A stretch of DNA of 64,000 nucleotides from UBA7488 sp964414185 (GTDB taxonomy: Bacteria; Pseudomonadota; Alphaproteobacteria; CAAHEQ01; UBA3637), in contig CAYPVK010000007.1 in assembly GCA_964414185.1 (NCBI GenBank), forward strand, positions 29,900-93,899, written 5' to 3'. The notes below the pieces were generated by a model that was not told where the DNA came from, ran no database searches, and worked only from the letters and a program-made list of their open reading frames with translations. The position numbers were made by a program, and so were the translations under genes. Position 1 is the stretch's first letter; each line of letters begins with the position of its first letter. This document shows positions 9,402 to 17,917 of the stretch, one piece after another.

Positions 9402-9998
9402 TTATTCAAATACTTTTATTCGTTCTTTAAGCGGTTCATGCGATTTTTCATCCGCCGGCCGTACGACGGCGCCGAAATTCATCTGGGCAATCAAACGCCA
9501 ATTCTTCGGAATGTTAAAGGTCATCGCCGCCGATTTATCCACCAAAGGATTATAATGTTGCAAATTGGCACCCAATCCCAACTCGGTCAAACCCGCCCAA
9601 ACCATATATTGCAAAATGGCATTATTATGCTCCGCCCATTGGGGAAATTTTTCTTTATAAGTCGGGAATTTTTCTTGCAAAGCGCGGGTTATGTCATCGT
9701 CTTCATAAAATAAAACGGTACCGATGCCTTGCATAAAAGAATTAATTTTTTCTTCGGTCGGTTTGAACTTGTCGGGCGGTACGATTTTTCTTAACGAATC
9801 CATCGTTAAATTCCAAAACTTCTTTGAATTGTTCCCGAATAAAACGACAATGCGCGGCGATTGAGAATTAAAGGCCGACGGGGCTTCGTAAACACACCGT
9901 TCAATAACGTTCATGATTTGTTTTTTCGAAACGGCCGTATTTGTATTTAGCGCGTAAACGGAACGTCGCTCTCTGATTAATTCCAAAAAATCTTTCAT
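9402..9998 (-). CDS. Nitroreductase family oxidoreductase
   Basis: FMN-dependent oxidoreductase of the nitroreductase superfamily, in the branch with B. subtilis YdgI/YodC-like and yeast Hbn1-like proteins. 198 residues from the ATG at 9998, chosen because AGGAGGAAATAAC sits directly before it; an in-frame ATG 8 codons earlier lacks a site. FMN-binding N-terminus: IRERRSVYAL with EAPSAFNSQSPRIVVL; C-terminal segments WAGLTELGLGANLQHYNP and IAQMNFGAVV are also typical. Physiological substrate unknown. Single gene, transcribed away from the Nudix gene. Confidence 0.88.
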   Translation of the reverse strand: MKDFLELIRERRSVYALNTNTAVSKKQIMNVIERCVYEAPSAFNSQSPRIVVLFGNNSKKFWNLTMDSLRKIVPPDKFKPTEEKINSFMQGIGTVLFYEDDDITRALQEKFPTYKEKFPQWAEHNNAILQYMVWAGLTELGLGANLQHYNPLVDKSAAMTFNIPKNWRLIAQMNFGAVVRPADEKSHEPLKERIKVFE

Positions 9999-10123
9999 GT
10001 TATTTCCTCCTAAAAATAACAATAAGACCGCCGATTAAAATAATCAATAAAATGCTTGATTATTTTAAAATTTTCTTTAAAATGGCGGGGAAAAATCAAC
10101 CTAAAATTACGTAAAAGTCTGAC

Positions 10124-10645
10124 ATGCATCCGATTGAATTATTTAAATATTGTCCCAAATGCGGGTCGAATAAATTTTTTATTTCTTCCCCTATTTCCAA
10201 AAAATGCGAAACTTGCGGATTTGAATTTTTTAAAAATCCTACCATCGGCGTCGGCGCTTTGATTTTCGATAAACAAAACCGATTACTTGCCATTCGCCGT
10301 GCTAAAGATCCCGCTAAAGGAAGCTTGGCTTTTGTCGGCGGATTTGTCGATATCGGCGAAACGTTGGAGCAAGCCGTCATTCGTGAAGCGAAAGAAGAAC
10401 TTGGCTTGGATATTATCCCCGAAAAATTAATCGCCGATTTCCCGAATTCATATATTTATCAAGGCATGGACCAATATCCGTTGGATTTTTTCTTTTTATG
10501 CAAAGTAAAAGACGCTTCCGAATTGATATTGCAACAAAACGAAATTTCCGAAGCTTTATGGATTGACAAAGACAAAATTAACATTGACGCGTTCGGATTG
10601 ACCAGCAATCGTGCCGTTTTAAAAACATTATTGAATAAAGATTAA
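10124..10645 (+). CDS. Zinc-ribbon Nudix hydrolase
   Basis: 173 residues. An N-terminal zinc ribbon (Cys10, Cys13, Cys28, Cys31) is followed by a Nudix domain whose box is complete at residues 73-95 (GFVDIGE through REAKEELGL). This two-domain layout is that of NudC/NADH pyrophosphatase-like proteins but is shorter, and the NudC-specific SQPWPFPxS segment is not present, so I call it only a zinc-ribbon Nudix enzyme acting on a nucleotide derivative. Convergent with the Cys-rich gene downstream. No clear ribosome-binding site is visible. Confidence 0.9.
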   Translation: MHPIELFKYCPKCGSNKFFISSPISKKCETCGFEFFKNPTIGVGALIFDKQNRLLAIRRAKDPAKGSLAFVGGFVDIGETLEQAVIREAKEELGLDIIPEKLIADFPNSYIYQGMDQYPLDFFFLCKVKDASELILQQNEISEALWIDKDKINIDAFGLTSNRAVLKTLLNKD

Positions 10646-10747
10646 AATTTTTGCGCATCCATTCAACTTATGAACGTCATCGCTGGCGGCAAAATTATTT
10701 CACCACGATATCACAATACATGGTATTTATGAAAGCCATAAAAAATA

Positions 10748-10996
10748 TTATGCAATTTTGTCTTTCTTACCCGAACATTGGCTTGAACCGTCTTGTTTAT
10801 CGGAACACGAACATTTTGTACCGGATTTGTGAACACCTTTTTCAGCGGCATGATTTTCATGGCAACAACATGTCTTGTCATCATGCGTTTCACCGCAATG
10901 ACACCCTTCATGGCATTGGCAATCTTTATCACAAGTACACTCATCTTTACAATCGCAAACTTCACATCGACAATCCGAATTGGCACATTTGTTCAT
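10748..10996 (-). CDS. Very cysteine-rich small protein, metallothionein-like
   Basis: 82 residues containing 17 Cys and 6 His. From residue 4 to 34 it is mostly a C-x1-3-C ladder (CRCEVCDC, CTCDKDCQC, CHC), then a CCC triplet at about 43-45 with His around it, and a final CSC. No hydrophobic core or signal peptide. AAAGGAGG stands 5 bases before the ATG, one of the best ribosome sites in the chromosomal part, so the gene is real. The composition implies binding of soft metals (Zn, Cu, Cd or Ag) in the cytoplasm, like bacterial metallothioneins, but the spacing does not match SmtA/BmtA in a way I can align. The tail (residues 52-82) is polar and probably disordered. Confidence 0.7.
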   Translation of the reverse strand: MNKCANSDCRCEVCDCKDECTCDKDCQCHEGCHCGETHDDKTCCCHENHAAEKGVHKSGTKCSCSDKQDGSSQCSGKKDKIA

Positions 10997-11159
10997 TCAA
11001 AACCTCCTTTAAAAAAAATGTATTATACTTATTCGTATATATGGATGACAAGCTACTTTGTCAAGGCAACTATTCATTGAAACAATGCCGGTGCCGCCTA
11101 TTATGAAGCGAACACAACATCGGCTGAGAACATAACAATTTTAGGTCACAAGCAAATAA

Positions 11160-11264
11160 ACACCAATATGGCAATATATCCAGAACACACCTGAGAAAGT
11201 TGTGGAAGATTTGAAAAAAAGATTGGATTTTGAAGCCAAAAATTTTGCGAAAAGGGAAAAATAA
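11160..11264 (+). pseudogene. Possible remnant of the C-terminal coiled coil of valyl-tRNA synthetase
   Basis: An open stretch between stop codons translates to TPEKVVEDLKKRLDFEAKN and ends AKREK-stop. It resembles the ValS C-terminal arm (xAPExVVxxxxxRLxxxEAKLAKL). No start or upstream part is present. A decayed duplicate or rearranged end is inferred; the match is short. Confidence 0.3.
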
Positions 11265-11313
11265 TCTTTAAGAATCAATGAGAACAAAACAAGAACATTT
11301 TTTGTAAAATATT

Positions 11314-11340
11314 AAAAAAAGCCTTGAATATCAAGGCTTT
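11314..11340 (-). terminator. Terminator of tRNA-Glu
   Basis: On the minus strand AAAGCCTTGA, a tight loop, TCAAGGCTTT and a T-tract directly follow the tRNA 3' end. Confidence 0.88.
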
Positions 11341-11344
11341 ATAT

Positions 11345-11420
11345 TGGCGACCCCACGGGGATTCGAACCCCGGTTACCGCCGTGAAAGGGCGATGTCCTA
11401 GGCCTCTAGACGATGGGGTC
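11345..11420 (-). tRNA. tRNA-Glu (anticodon TTC)
   Basis: 76 bases on the minus strand. Acceptor GACCCCA pairs with TGGGGTC, discriminator G, CCA encoded. The anticodon loop reads CCTTTCACG with TTC; the T-arm contains GGTTCGAATCC. It starts at 11420. Confidence 0.97.
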
Positions 11421-11561
11421 ATCTGAGATCGATATGCTTATACCTTAAAATTTTATCTTTTGCAAGCATTTTTTTCATATTTTTTGATTTTTTTTCTAAC
11501 CGGTTGAAAAATAAATCATCAATATGCATTCACTGAAAAACTTTATCGTTTAAACCCACTA

Positions 11562-11594
11562 TAAAAAACTAAGCCCGACATTCGCTGCCGAGCT
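11562..11594 (-). terminator. Terminator of the pheS-pheT operon
   Basis: Minus-strand stem AGCTCGGC / GTCGGGCT (8 pairs, two G-U) around a 7-base loop, followed by TAGTTTTTTAT, about 30 bases past the pheT stop. Confidence 0.8.
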
Positions 11595-11622
11595 CAGCTC
11601 AATGAATTATAAATTCAAAAAA

Positions 11623-13980
11623 TCAAGCCCTTAATTCGGCACCTGTATTTTTGGCGACCAAATTAATAATTTGAGTGGATAAAATCTCGATATCTTTATC
11701 CGTTAAAGTTTTATCGATAGGTTGAATATGCACTTTAACCGCCAATGATTTTTTACCGTCAGGCAATTTATCGCCTTCATATACGTCAAAAACGCTGACA
11801 TTCGTAATCAAATCCTTATTCACGCCCAAAATCGTCGAAATAATTTTTTCGGCATCCACGGATTTATCCATGACAAATGCGAAATCGCGGCTGAGCGGCA
11901 TTAAGTTAGATACCTTTAACGCTTTGCCCGATTTTGTTTTGTTTTTCGGCATCGGCACATTTGCCATATACACTTCAAAGGCAACCACGGGCGTTTTGAT
12001 ATCAAAAGCCTTTAAAATCGCAGGATGAATTTCCCCGAAATGCGCCAAAACATTTTTGCCCAGACACAAACTGCCCGACCGACCGGGATGATACCACTTG
12101 GGTGCTTTGCGGAACACTTGCGTTTTGGGGGCATCTATTGCTGCCAGCGCATCCAAAGCATCGGCTTTGGCATCAAACACATCCACACCGCGCGCATTTG
12201 TTGCCCAATGCTTCGGCATATAGGCCCCTGCCCTTATCCCGCAAGCCACCATTGCTTGGTCGCCCGGTTTATTTGAATAAAATTCGGGACCGACTTCAAA
12301 TAATTGCACATCATTTATACCGCGGTCTTGATTACGCTTAACGGCAGACAACAAATTCGCAACCAACGTCGGGCGCATTTCATCCAAATCCGACGCAATC
12401 GGATTAGCAATAATCACATGTTTATCCGTAAACAATGCGGCAATTTCGGAATCCATGAACGACCACGTAATGGCTTGATTCAAACCACGGGCAGCCAACT
12501 CGCGGCGCACGGCCACTTCGCGTTTTTGATGAGGCAATAAAATGCTGACAGGCAATTCATCGGGGCGCATCGGAGCAACGGGCAAATCTTCCAACCCGTA
12601 AATGCGTACGATTTCTTCGACAACATCCGCATTGCCCGTTACGTCATGGACGCGCCAAGACGGTACCATGATTTTATCTCCGTCAACCGTAAAGCCCAAT
12701 TTTTGCAAGATTTCGACCATTTTATCGTGCGCAATATTCATGCCGACCAAACGTTTGACTTGATTAAAATCGAAATTGATTTCATGATGCCAATCGGGTT
12801 CGGCCCCCGCTATAACAAGTTCGGACGCTTCGCCACCGCAATATTCAAGTATCAAATCGGTTGCATCTTGCATACCTTGCACGCAACTTGCGGGATCAAT
12901 GCCGCGTTCAAAACGCGTTCTGGAATCCGATTCGGCATTGAGCAACCGCCCCGTTCTGGCGACGGATAAGGGTTTGAAATATGCCGATTCCAAAAAGATA
13001 TTGACGGTTTCCACAGAACACCCCGTTTCTTCGCCGCCCATAATACCGGCAATGCTTTGCGCGCCTTTGTCATCGGCAATAACGGTCATACCTTCTTGCA
13101 ACGTATATTCTTTACCGTCCAAAGCGGATAACTTTTCACCTTCGTGCGCCGAACGCACCGTGATGTTGCCCGTCAATTTATCGGCATCAAATACATGCAT
13201 CGGGCGGCAATCGCGAATATTTAAATAATTCGTCACGTCAACCAAAAACGAAATCGGACGCAACCCCGCAGAAATTAAAGCTTCTTTCATCCAATCCGGA
13301 CTTTGCGTATTTTTAACGTTTTTAATATACCGTCCGACGAATTGAGAACAATTATCATCAGTAATCGTAACCGAAATCGGCGATTGATACGACCCTTTGA
13401 TTTCGGTGGCATGTTCAGGCATATATGCCCCGATACCCGTTGCGGCCAAATCGCGTGCAATACCTTGGATACCGAAACAATCCCCGCGATTAGGCGTTAC
13501 ATTCACGTCCAAAATCACGTCCGACCCCAACACATCGGCAATCGGCGTACCTGCGGGCAAGTCGGTTTTGACGTCCATAATGCCTTCATGAGAATCGGAA
13601 ATACCCAATTCTTTTTCCGAACACATCATGCCGCAACTTTCAACGCCGCGAATGACGCCTTTTTTCAACGCTTCGTTATACAGCGGGATAATTACCCCCT
13701 CATGCGCCAAAACGGATTTCATGCCGACATAACAATTCGGCGCGCCGCAAACGATTTGCAACATTTGTTTACCGTCCCACACGCCCAAGATATTTAACTT
13801 ATCGGCGTTCGGGTGTTTTTCTTTGGTTTTGATTTCGCCGACGACAAAATCTTTCAAAGCCGTAGCATTATCCATGATTTCTTCGACTTCTAATCCGATA
13901 GCCGTCAATTTATCGGCAATTTCTTTGGCCGACGCTGTTGTATCGATGAATTTTTTAAGCAAATTGATTGAAACGCGCAT
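11623..13980 (-). CDS. pheT: Phenylalanine--tRNA ligase beta subunit
   Basis: Beta subunit of the alpha2-beta2 enzyme charging tRNA-Phe. 785 residues, normal length. Domains in order: N-terminal helix, EMAP-like tRNA-binding fold (about 40-150, with HPNADKL and CGAPN), B3/B4 editing domain (about 200-380, DVTNYLNIRDCRPMHVFDADK), B5 (about 400-470), class II-like catalytic fold, and the C-terminal anticodon-binding FDX-ACB domain (about 690-785, beginning SNLMPLSRDFAFVMD). The ATG overlaps the pheS stop by one base (TAATG). It ends at TGA, showing UGA acts as stop here. Confidence 0.98.
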   Translation of the reverse strand: MRVSINLLKKFIDTTASAKEIADKLTAIGLEVEEIMDNATALKDFVVGEIKTKEKHPNADKLNILGVWDGKQMLQIVCGAPNCYVGMKSVLAHEGVIIPLYNEALKKGVIRGVESCGMMCSEKELGISDSHEGIMDVKTDLPAGTPIADVLGSDVILDVNVTPNRGDCFGIQGIARDLAATGIGAYMPEHATEIKGSYQSPISVTITDDNCSQFVGRYIKNVKNTQSPDWMKEALISAGLRPISFLVDVTNYLNIRDCRPMHVFDADKLTGNITVRSAHEGEKLSALDGKEYTLQEGMTVIADDKGAQSIAGIMGGEETGCSVETVNIFLESAYFKPLSVARTGRLLNAESDSRTRFERGIDPASCVQGMQDATDLILEYCGGEASELVIAGAEPDWHHEINFDFNQVKRLVGMNIAHDKMVEILQKLGFTVDGDKIMVPSWRVHDVTGNADVVEEIVRIYGLEDLPVAPMRPDELPVSILLPHQKREVAVRRELAARGLNQAITWSFMDSEIAALFTDKHVIIANPIASDLDEMRPTLVANLLSAVKRNQDRGINDVQLFEVGPEFYSNKPGDQAMVACGIRAGAYMPKHWATNARGVDVFDAKADALDALAAIDAPKTQVFRKAPKWYHPGRSGSLCLGKNVLAHFGEIHPAILKAFDIKTPVVAFEVYMANVPMPKNKTKSGKALKVSNLMPLSRDFAFVMDKSVDAEKIISTILGVNKDLITNVSVFDVYEGDKLPDGKKSLAVKVHIQPIDKTLTDKDIEILSTQIINLVAKNTGAELRA

Positions 13981-15071
13981 TATTTTTTCCCTCCCGCATT
14001 GAAACTTAAACCGCTTGTGATAGTCGGCACATCGTTCGGCAAAAATCCGTAATGTTTAATCCAACGCATATCCGCGTCAAAAAAGCTGCGCAAATCGGGA
14101 ATACCGTATTTCAGCATGGCAAAACGGTCAACGCCGCAACCGAAAGCAAAACCTTGGTACACATCGGGGTCAAGCCCTGCGTTTTTAAGAACGTTCGGGT
14201 GCACCATGCCACAACCGAGCAATTCCATCCAACCGGCACCGGATTTGATTTTGAATTCGCCGTTTTTGCGTTCACACCCCAAATCGGCTTCATAAGACGG
14301 TTCGGTAAACGGGAAATAAGACGGGCGGAAACGCAACGCAATATCATCGGTTTCAAAGAAGAGTTTCATAAATTCGACCAACACCGTTTTTAAATTCGCC
14401 AAATTCGTGTGCGTGTCAACCACCAACCCTTCGATTTGGTGGAACATCGGCGTATGCGTCATATCATAATCGCGGCGGTACACGCGTCCGGGAGCCACAA
14501 TTTTAATCGGCAGCTTTTTATTTTCCATTGTACGGATTTGAACGCCCGACGTATGCGTGCGCAATACTTTATCCAAATCGCCGTCCATAAAAAATGTTGC
14601 TTGCATTTGTCGGGCGGCATGGTCTTTCGGAATATTCAAAGCTTCAAAATTATGCCAATCGTCTTCGATATCGGGACCTTCGGCCAAATCAAAACCCATC
14701 TGGGCAAAAATGGTTAACATTTCTTCCATAACCTGAGACACGGGATGAATGCGCCCTGCATTTGTATCGGGACGTACGGGCAAAGTCACATCCACGGTTT
14801 CGCTTACCAATTTTGCGTTGAGTTCGGCTGTTTCCAAAGCCTTTTTTTTAGCTTCGACAGCCGCTGCAATTTGTGTTTTAAAAATGTTGAGCAATTGCCC
14901 CGCCGATTTTTTTTCTTCAATCGGCAAAGTGCCCAAATCCTTCATCAACGCCGTTATGCGCCCGTTTTTGCCCAAAGCTTGCACGCGGGCTTCATCCAAA
15001 GCGGCCAATGTATCGGCCGTTTCGATTGCCCGAAGCAGCAAAGGCTTTAATTCATTGATTTTTTGTTGCAT
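13980..15071 (-). CDS. pheS: Phenylalanine--tRNA ligase alpha subunit
   Basis: Catalytic subunit forming phenylalanyl-adenylate. 363 residues from the ATG at 15071, preceded by AAAGGA; an in-frame ATG further upstream would add 14 unlikely residues. N-terminal coiled coil (about 1-90) binds tRNA; class II motifs follow: motif 1 around GRIHPVSQVMEEML, motif 2 around HTSGVQIRTM and GRVYRRDYDMTHTPMFHQIEGL, motif 3 at FGCGVDRFAMLKYGIPDLR. Operon with pheT. The promoter is at 15144-15173. Confidence 0.98.
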   Translation of the reverse strand: MQQKINELKPLLLRAIETADTLAALDEARVQALGKNGRITALMKDLGTLPIEEKKSAGQLLNIFKTQIAAAVEAKKKALETAELNAKLVSETVDVTLPVRPDTNAGRIHPVSQVMEEMLTIFAQMGFDLAEGPDIEDDWHNFEALNIPKDHAARQMQATFFMDGDLDKVLRTHTSGVQIRTMENKKLPIKIVAPGRVYRRDYDMTHTPMFHQIEGLVVDTHTNLANLKTVLVEFMKLFFETDDIALRFRPSYFPFTEPSYEADLGCERKNGEFKIKSGAGWMELLGCGMVHPNVLKNAGLDPDVYQGFAFGCGVDRFAMLKYGIPDLRSFFDADMRWIKHYGFLPNDVPTITSGLSFNAGGKK

Positions 15072-15143
15072 GTTTTTTCCTTTATGTCCGTTCGGCGGCG
15101 TTTTACAATACAATGCCGCACTTTGTTATCACAAATTGCCGTT

Positions 15144-15173
15144 ATATTACCCCATTTCGGACATAAATTTCAA
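15144..15173 (-). promoter_or_regulatory. Probable sigma-70 promoter of pheST
   Basis: Minus strand TTGAAA, 18-base spacer, TAATAT, about 75 bases before the pheS ATG. No attenuator hairpin or Phe-rich leader peptide is visible between it and pheS. Confidence 0.6.
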
Positions 15174-15569
15174 GGAAAAAATTATTTTCCGCATGGCAGT
15201 TTCAATCGCCGCAAAATTAAAGGAACACAAAACAAAACATAAAGAAAATCACAATTGGCACGTCGGATATGAAAGTTCTGCCGAAATTTTCAAACAATTC
15301 ATCCGTTTACCATATGATATATGAAAAGAATCCAAGCTGTTATTCGGTTTTTGCACCATATGCGCCGCATTTATCGGCAACATCCCGCTAATGCCGAAAA
15401 ACGAAATCAATACCCCTGCTCCCATTGAAATGCCGCAAACCGTTCGGACGGAAAATTCAAACAACGTTTTAAACAACACAAAAATATCCGAAACAGCTTA
15501 CACCGAAAACAAAATTTCGGGAAAACAGATGATTTTCCCCGAACAATTCGTTACAAAAATACGGCAATA
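15174..15569. other. Intergenic region between pheS and rplT terminator
   Basis: About 400 bases. Short open frames exist on both strands but none has a ribosome site or recognisable sequence. I see nothing functional here. Confidence 0.4.
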
Positions 15570-15600
15570 AAAAAATACCCCCCTTATCGGGAGGTATTTT
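15570..15600 (-). terminator. Terminator of rpmI-rplT
   Basis: Minus strand AAATACCTCCC, loop GATAA, GGGGGGTATTT, T-tract; 32 bases after the rplT stop. Confidence 0.88.
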
Positions 15601-15631
15601 CTGTCCGGCAAAAAGCCGACACATATCAAGC

Positions 15632-15985
15632 TTACAAAGCAGCTTTTGCCTTTGATACCAAATCGGCAAACGTTGCCGCATCGTTCAAAGCCAAATCGGC
15701 CAAAATTTTGCGATCCAATGCAATACCGGCTTTATTCAAACCGTTCATGAATTGCGAATAAACCATGCCGTTTGCACGAACGCCCGCGTTAATACGAACA
15801 ATCCACAATTGGCGAATTTCCGTTTTTTTCTTGCGGCGGTCACGGTAAGCATATTGCAAACCTTTTTCAACTTTTTGCTTTGCGACTTTATAAACCTTGG
15901 AGTTGCGTCCACGGTAGCCTTTAGCAGCCTTTAAAACCTTATTGTGTTTTGCACGAACAGTCGTGCCGCGTTTGACTCTAGCCAT
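15632..15985 (-). CDS. rplT: 50S ribosomal protein L20
   Basis: 117 residues, normal length, very basic. Canonical start MARVKRGTTVRAKHNKVLK and GYRGRNSKVYKVAKQ, then YRDRRKKKTEIRQLWIVRINAG. Binds 23S rRNA early in 50S assembly and in other bacteria represses its own operon. Operon order rpmI-rplT as usual, 11 bases apart; infC is not adjacent in this window. Confidence 0.98.
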   Translation of the reverse strand: MARVKRGTTVRAKHNKVLKAAKGYRGRNSKVYKVAKQKVEKGLQYAYRDRRKKKTEIRQLWIVRINAGVRANGMVYSQFMNGLNKAGIALDRKILADLALNDAATFADLVSKAKAAL

Positions 15986-15996
15986 TTTTCTACTCC

Positions 15997-16191
15997 TTAA
16001 CCGTGCATAAAGCGTTTAACAATTTGTGCATCACATTCGTTCATGATAGCGCCGCCTCTGGCTTGGCGTTTCATTTTTGGTGTTTTGCAGGCTAAACAGT
16101 GGCGTTTAAAGGCAGATGTTCTTTTGACTTTGCCCGTGGCCGTCAATTTAAAGCGTTTTTTAACAGCGCTTTTTGTTTTTAATTTAGGCAT
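15997..16191 (-). CDS. rpmI: 50S ribosomal protein L35
   Basis: 64 residues, basic, canonical MPKLKTKSAVKKRFKLTATG start. Component of the large subunit, first gene of the rpmI-rplT unit. Contains CLACKTPKMKRQ in place of the more usual K-rich segment. The promoter is at 16284-16312. Confidence 0.97.
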   Translation of the reverse strand: MPKLKTKSAVKKRFKLTATGKVKRTSAFKRHCLACKTPKMKRQARGGAIMNECDAQIVKRFMHG

Positions 16192-16283
16192 TTTCTTATT
16201 CCTTTATTTAAATAAGTTAATCATGACTTTAAGGCAGCCTTCAGCGGGTTTTCCCCATTAGCCTTTTCAGTCGACAGGCAGGT

Positions 16284-16312
16284 TTTATACAACGAAAATC
16301 GTTAAAAGTCAA
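16284..16312 (-). promoter_or_regulatory. Sigma-70 promoter of rpmI-rplT
   Basis: Minus strand TTGACT, 17-base spacer, TATAAA, leaving a leader of roughly 90 bases before rpmI. An L20-type autoregulatory structure could lie in this leader but I cannot demonstrate one. Confidence 0.75.
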
Positions 16313-16379
16313 TATCTGTTCGGCATTTTTTTCAACTTTAAGGGAAAATAAAAAAATATTGTTGAAAAACAAAAAAATA

Positions 16380-16408
16380 TTGCGAGTGGCAAAAAATAAT
16401 TATATACT
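16380..16408 (+). promoter_or_regulatory. Probable sigma-70 promoter of the OmpA-like lipoprotein
   Basis: TTGCGA, 17-base spacer, TATACT. The transcript would have a leader of about 120 bases before the ATG at 16537. Confidence 0.6.
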
Positions 16409-16536
16409 TTCGTCAAGGCTTGTTTTAAAGCGCGGGAAAATCCACGGGAAACGGCAAAAGATCCGATATTTTTCCATGCTGCGCGCGAAACAGCGGAAAA
16501 TAAAGCAGTGTATAACCTCAAAAAAAGGAGATAAAA

Positions 16537-17172
16537 ATGAATAAATATTTATTAACAATGGTTTGTGCTTGCGCTTTTGCGGTGTCGGGTTGTGCAACGA
16601 AAACGGCACCCGAAATGCCGGCTCCGATGAATGTTTATTTCGAACATGCTTCCGCAAAAATGAATGTGACGGATACAACGGCACTCAAAAATTATGTCAC
16701 CGAAAACGAAAAATTCGTTAAATGCCCGAAATCCGTTGTTTTCGTGGGCGGGCATACCAATTCCATCGGAACCGTAAAATACAACGACAAATTGTCTCAA
16801 AGACGTGCCGATGCCACCCGTACGGCGTTAATCAATGCCGGCGTCCCAAGTGATAAAATCCGTGTCAAAGCTTACGGTTCACGTGCACCGATTGCCGATA
16901 ACAATACCGAAAACGGATTGAAGGTCAACCGTCGTGCCGAAATCGGATTTATGCCGGTTATCGCTGCGGGAGACACGGCTGCCACGGCAACGACAACCTC
17001 AGCGGCTGCGGCTACAGCAGCTCCGACAGCCGAAAAAACGGTAACGGAAAAGGCAACGGCCGAAAAAACAGCGGTTAAAACAACAGCTTTTTCAAACGGC
17101 AGTTCCGTTAAAAATACCGACGGGACAAAAACTTACACCAGAAAAAGACAATGCCGCAGATGTGGAAAATAA
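16537..17172 (+). CDS. OmpA/MotB-domain peptidoglycan-associated lipoprotein
   Basis: 211 residues. Signal with lipobox AVSGC (Cys19) makes it a lipoprotein. OmpA-C-like domain at about residues 27-146: VYFEHASAKM, GGHTNSIGTVKYNDKLSQRRADATR and the final NRRAEIGF all match peptidoglycan-binding OmpA domains, so it probably tethers the outer membrane to the wall. Residues 150-195 are an Ala/Thr/Glu/Lys-rich low-complexity tail, then a basic Cys-containing end (RKRQCRRCGK) that is unusual for an exported lipoprotein. AAAGGAG precedes the ATG. It is shorter in its domain than Pal and lies outside a tol locus, so I do not call it pal. Confidence 0.85.
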   Translation: MNKYLLTMVCACAFAVSGCATKTAPEMPAPMNVYFEHASAKMNVTDTTALKNYVTENEKFVKCPKSVVFVGGHTNSIGTVKYNDKLSQRRADATRTALINAGVPSDKIRVKAYGSRAPIADNNTENGLKVNRRAEIGFMPVIAAGDTAATATTTSAAAATAAPTAEKTVTEKATAEKTAVKTTAFSNGSSVKNTDGTKTYTRKRQCRRCGK

Positions 17173-17756
17173 AATTGCCCGAAGTGATCGTCCCCTCCGA
17201 CAAAGAGGGGAACGGTCGCATAATCTTGCGTATTCCCGATGCAACATTTGAAAACGCGCAAATCGTTTTTAACGCCGTCGTGGAAAATAAGGAAGAATTT
17301 CGAGAATGACTGCCTTTCCCGGATAAAACAAATCGGGTGGAAGACAGCTTTTCTTTTTTACAAAGCGTTCAAAAAGGTTTTGAACAAAATGAACGGGGCG
17401 AATATTTTGTTTTTGAAAAGGATACGGGCGATTTTTGCGGTATAGCCTGCATGTTTCACGAAAAAAGTGTTCATGATGATTATTGGAAAATCGGTTATTG
17501 GCAAATCAAAGAAAAATGCGGCAAAGGTTATATAATCGAAGCGGTACGCGCATTCGAAAATTTTTTGTTTGAAAACGGCGTCAACCGCATTGAAATTAAA
17601 AATGATACGCGCAATATTGCTTCGGCCAATATTCCGAAACGGTTGGGGTATCATTTGGACGGCGTGCTAAGGCAAACGGGATATGCGCCCTATTTCAATG
17701 ATTGGCGAAATGTGAATGTGTGGTCGAAATTAAAATCCGAATATGAAAAAGAATAA
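17151..17756 (+). pseudogene. GNAT N-acetyltransferase (RimJ/RimL-like) interrupted by an in-frame UGA
   Basis: A single frame from ATG 17151 to TAA 17756 encodes a complete RimJ/RimL-like acetyltransferase of about 201 residues except for TGA at 17307-17309 (codon 53). The stop replaces the conserved Trp in the family segment REWLPFPDK (here FRE-stop-LPFPDKTNR). Downstream landmarks are intact: IGYWQIKEKCGKGYIIEAVRA (acetyl-CoA site), NRIEIKNDTRNIASANIPKRLGYHLDG. The N-terminus overlaps the end of the upstream lipoprotein gene by 22 bases. Such enzymes acetylate N-termini of ribosomal proteins or small molecules. A recent nonsense mutation, a sequencing error or low-level readthrough are the options; UGA is a true stop elsewhere. 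Confidence 0.75.
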
Positions 17757-17917
17757 AAAAGTTGTGTTGCGGCGATTTTGACACTTTACATAATGTTTAA
17801 ATTGAAGTAGAGTGCGTTCGGAATTGCCCTTCAAAACGAAATTTACCCGTATACGGTTTTGAAAAATCGGTTGTTTGCGAATAAAGACGGTAATTCAAGC
17901 ATAAAGGGAACAAAAAA

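Noticed and set aside
10651..11106. Plus-strand frame opposite the Cys-rich gene
   Set aside because: It is a shadow of the metallothionein-like gene and lacks a ribosome site.
17307..17309. UGA read as tryptophan across the genome
   Set aside because: pheT, murL and several phage genes end at UGA; pheT readthrough would pass into its own terminator.
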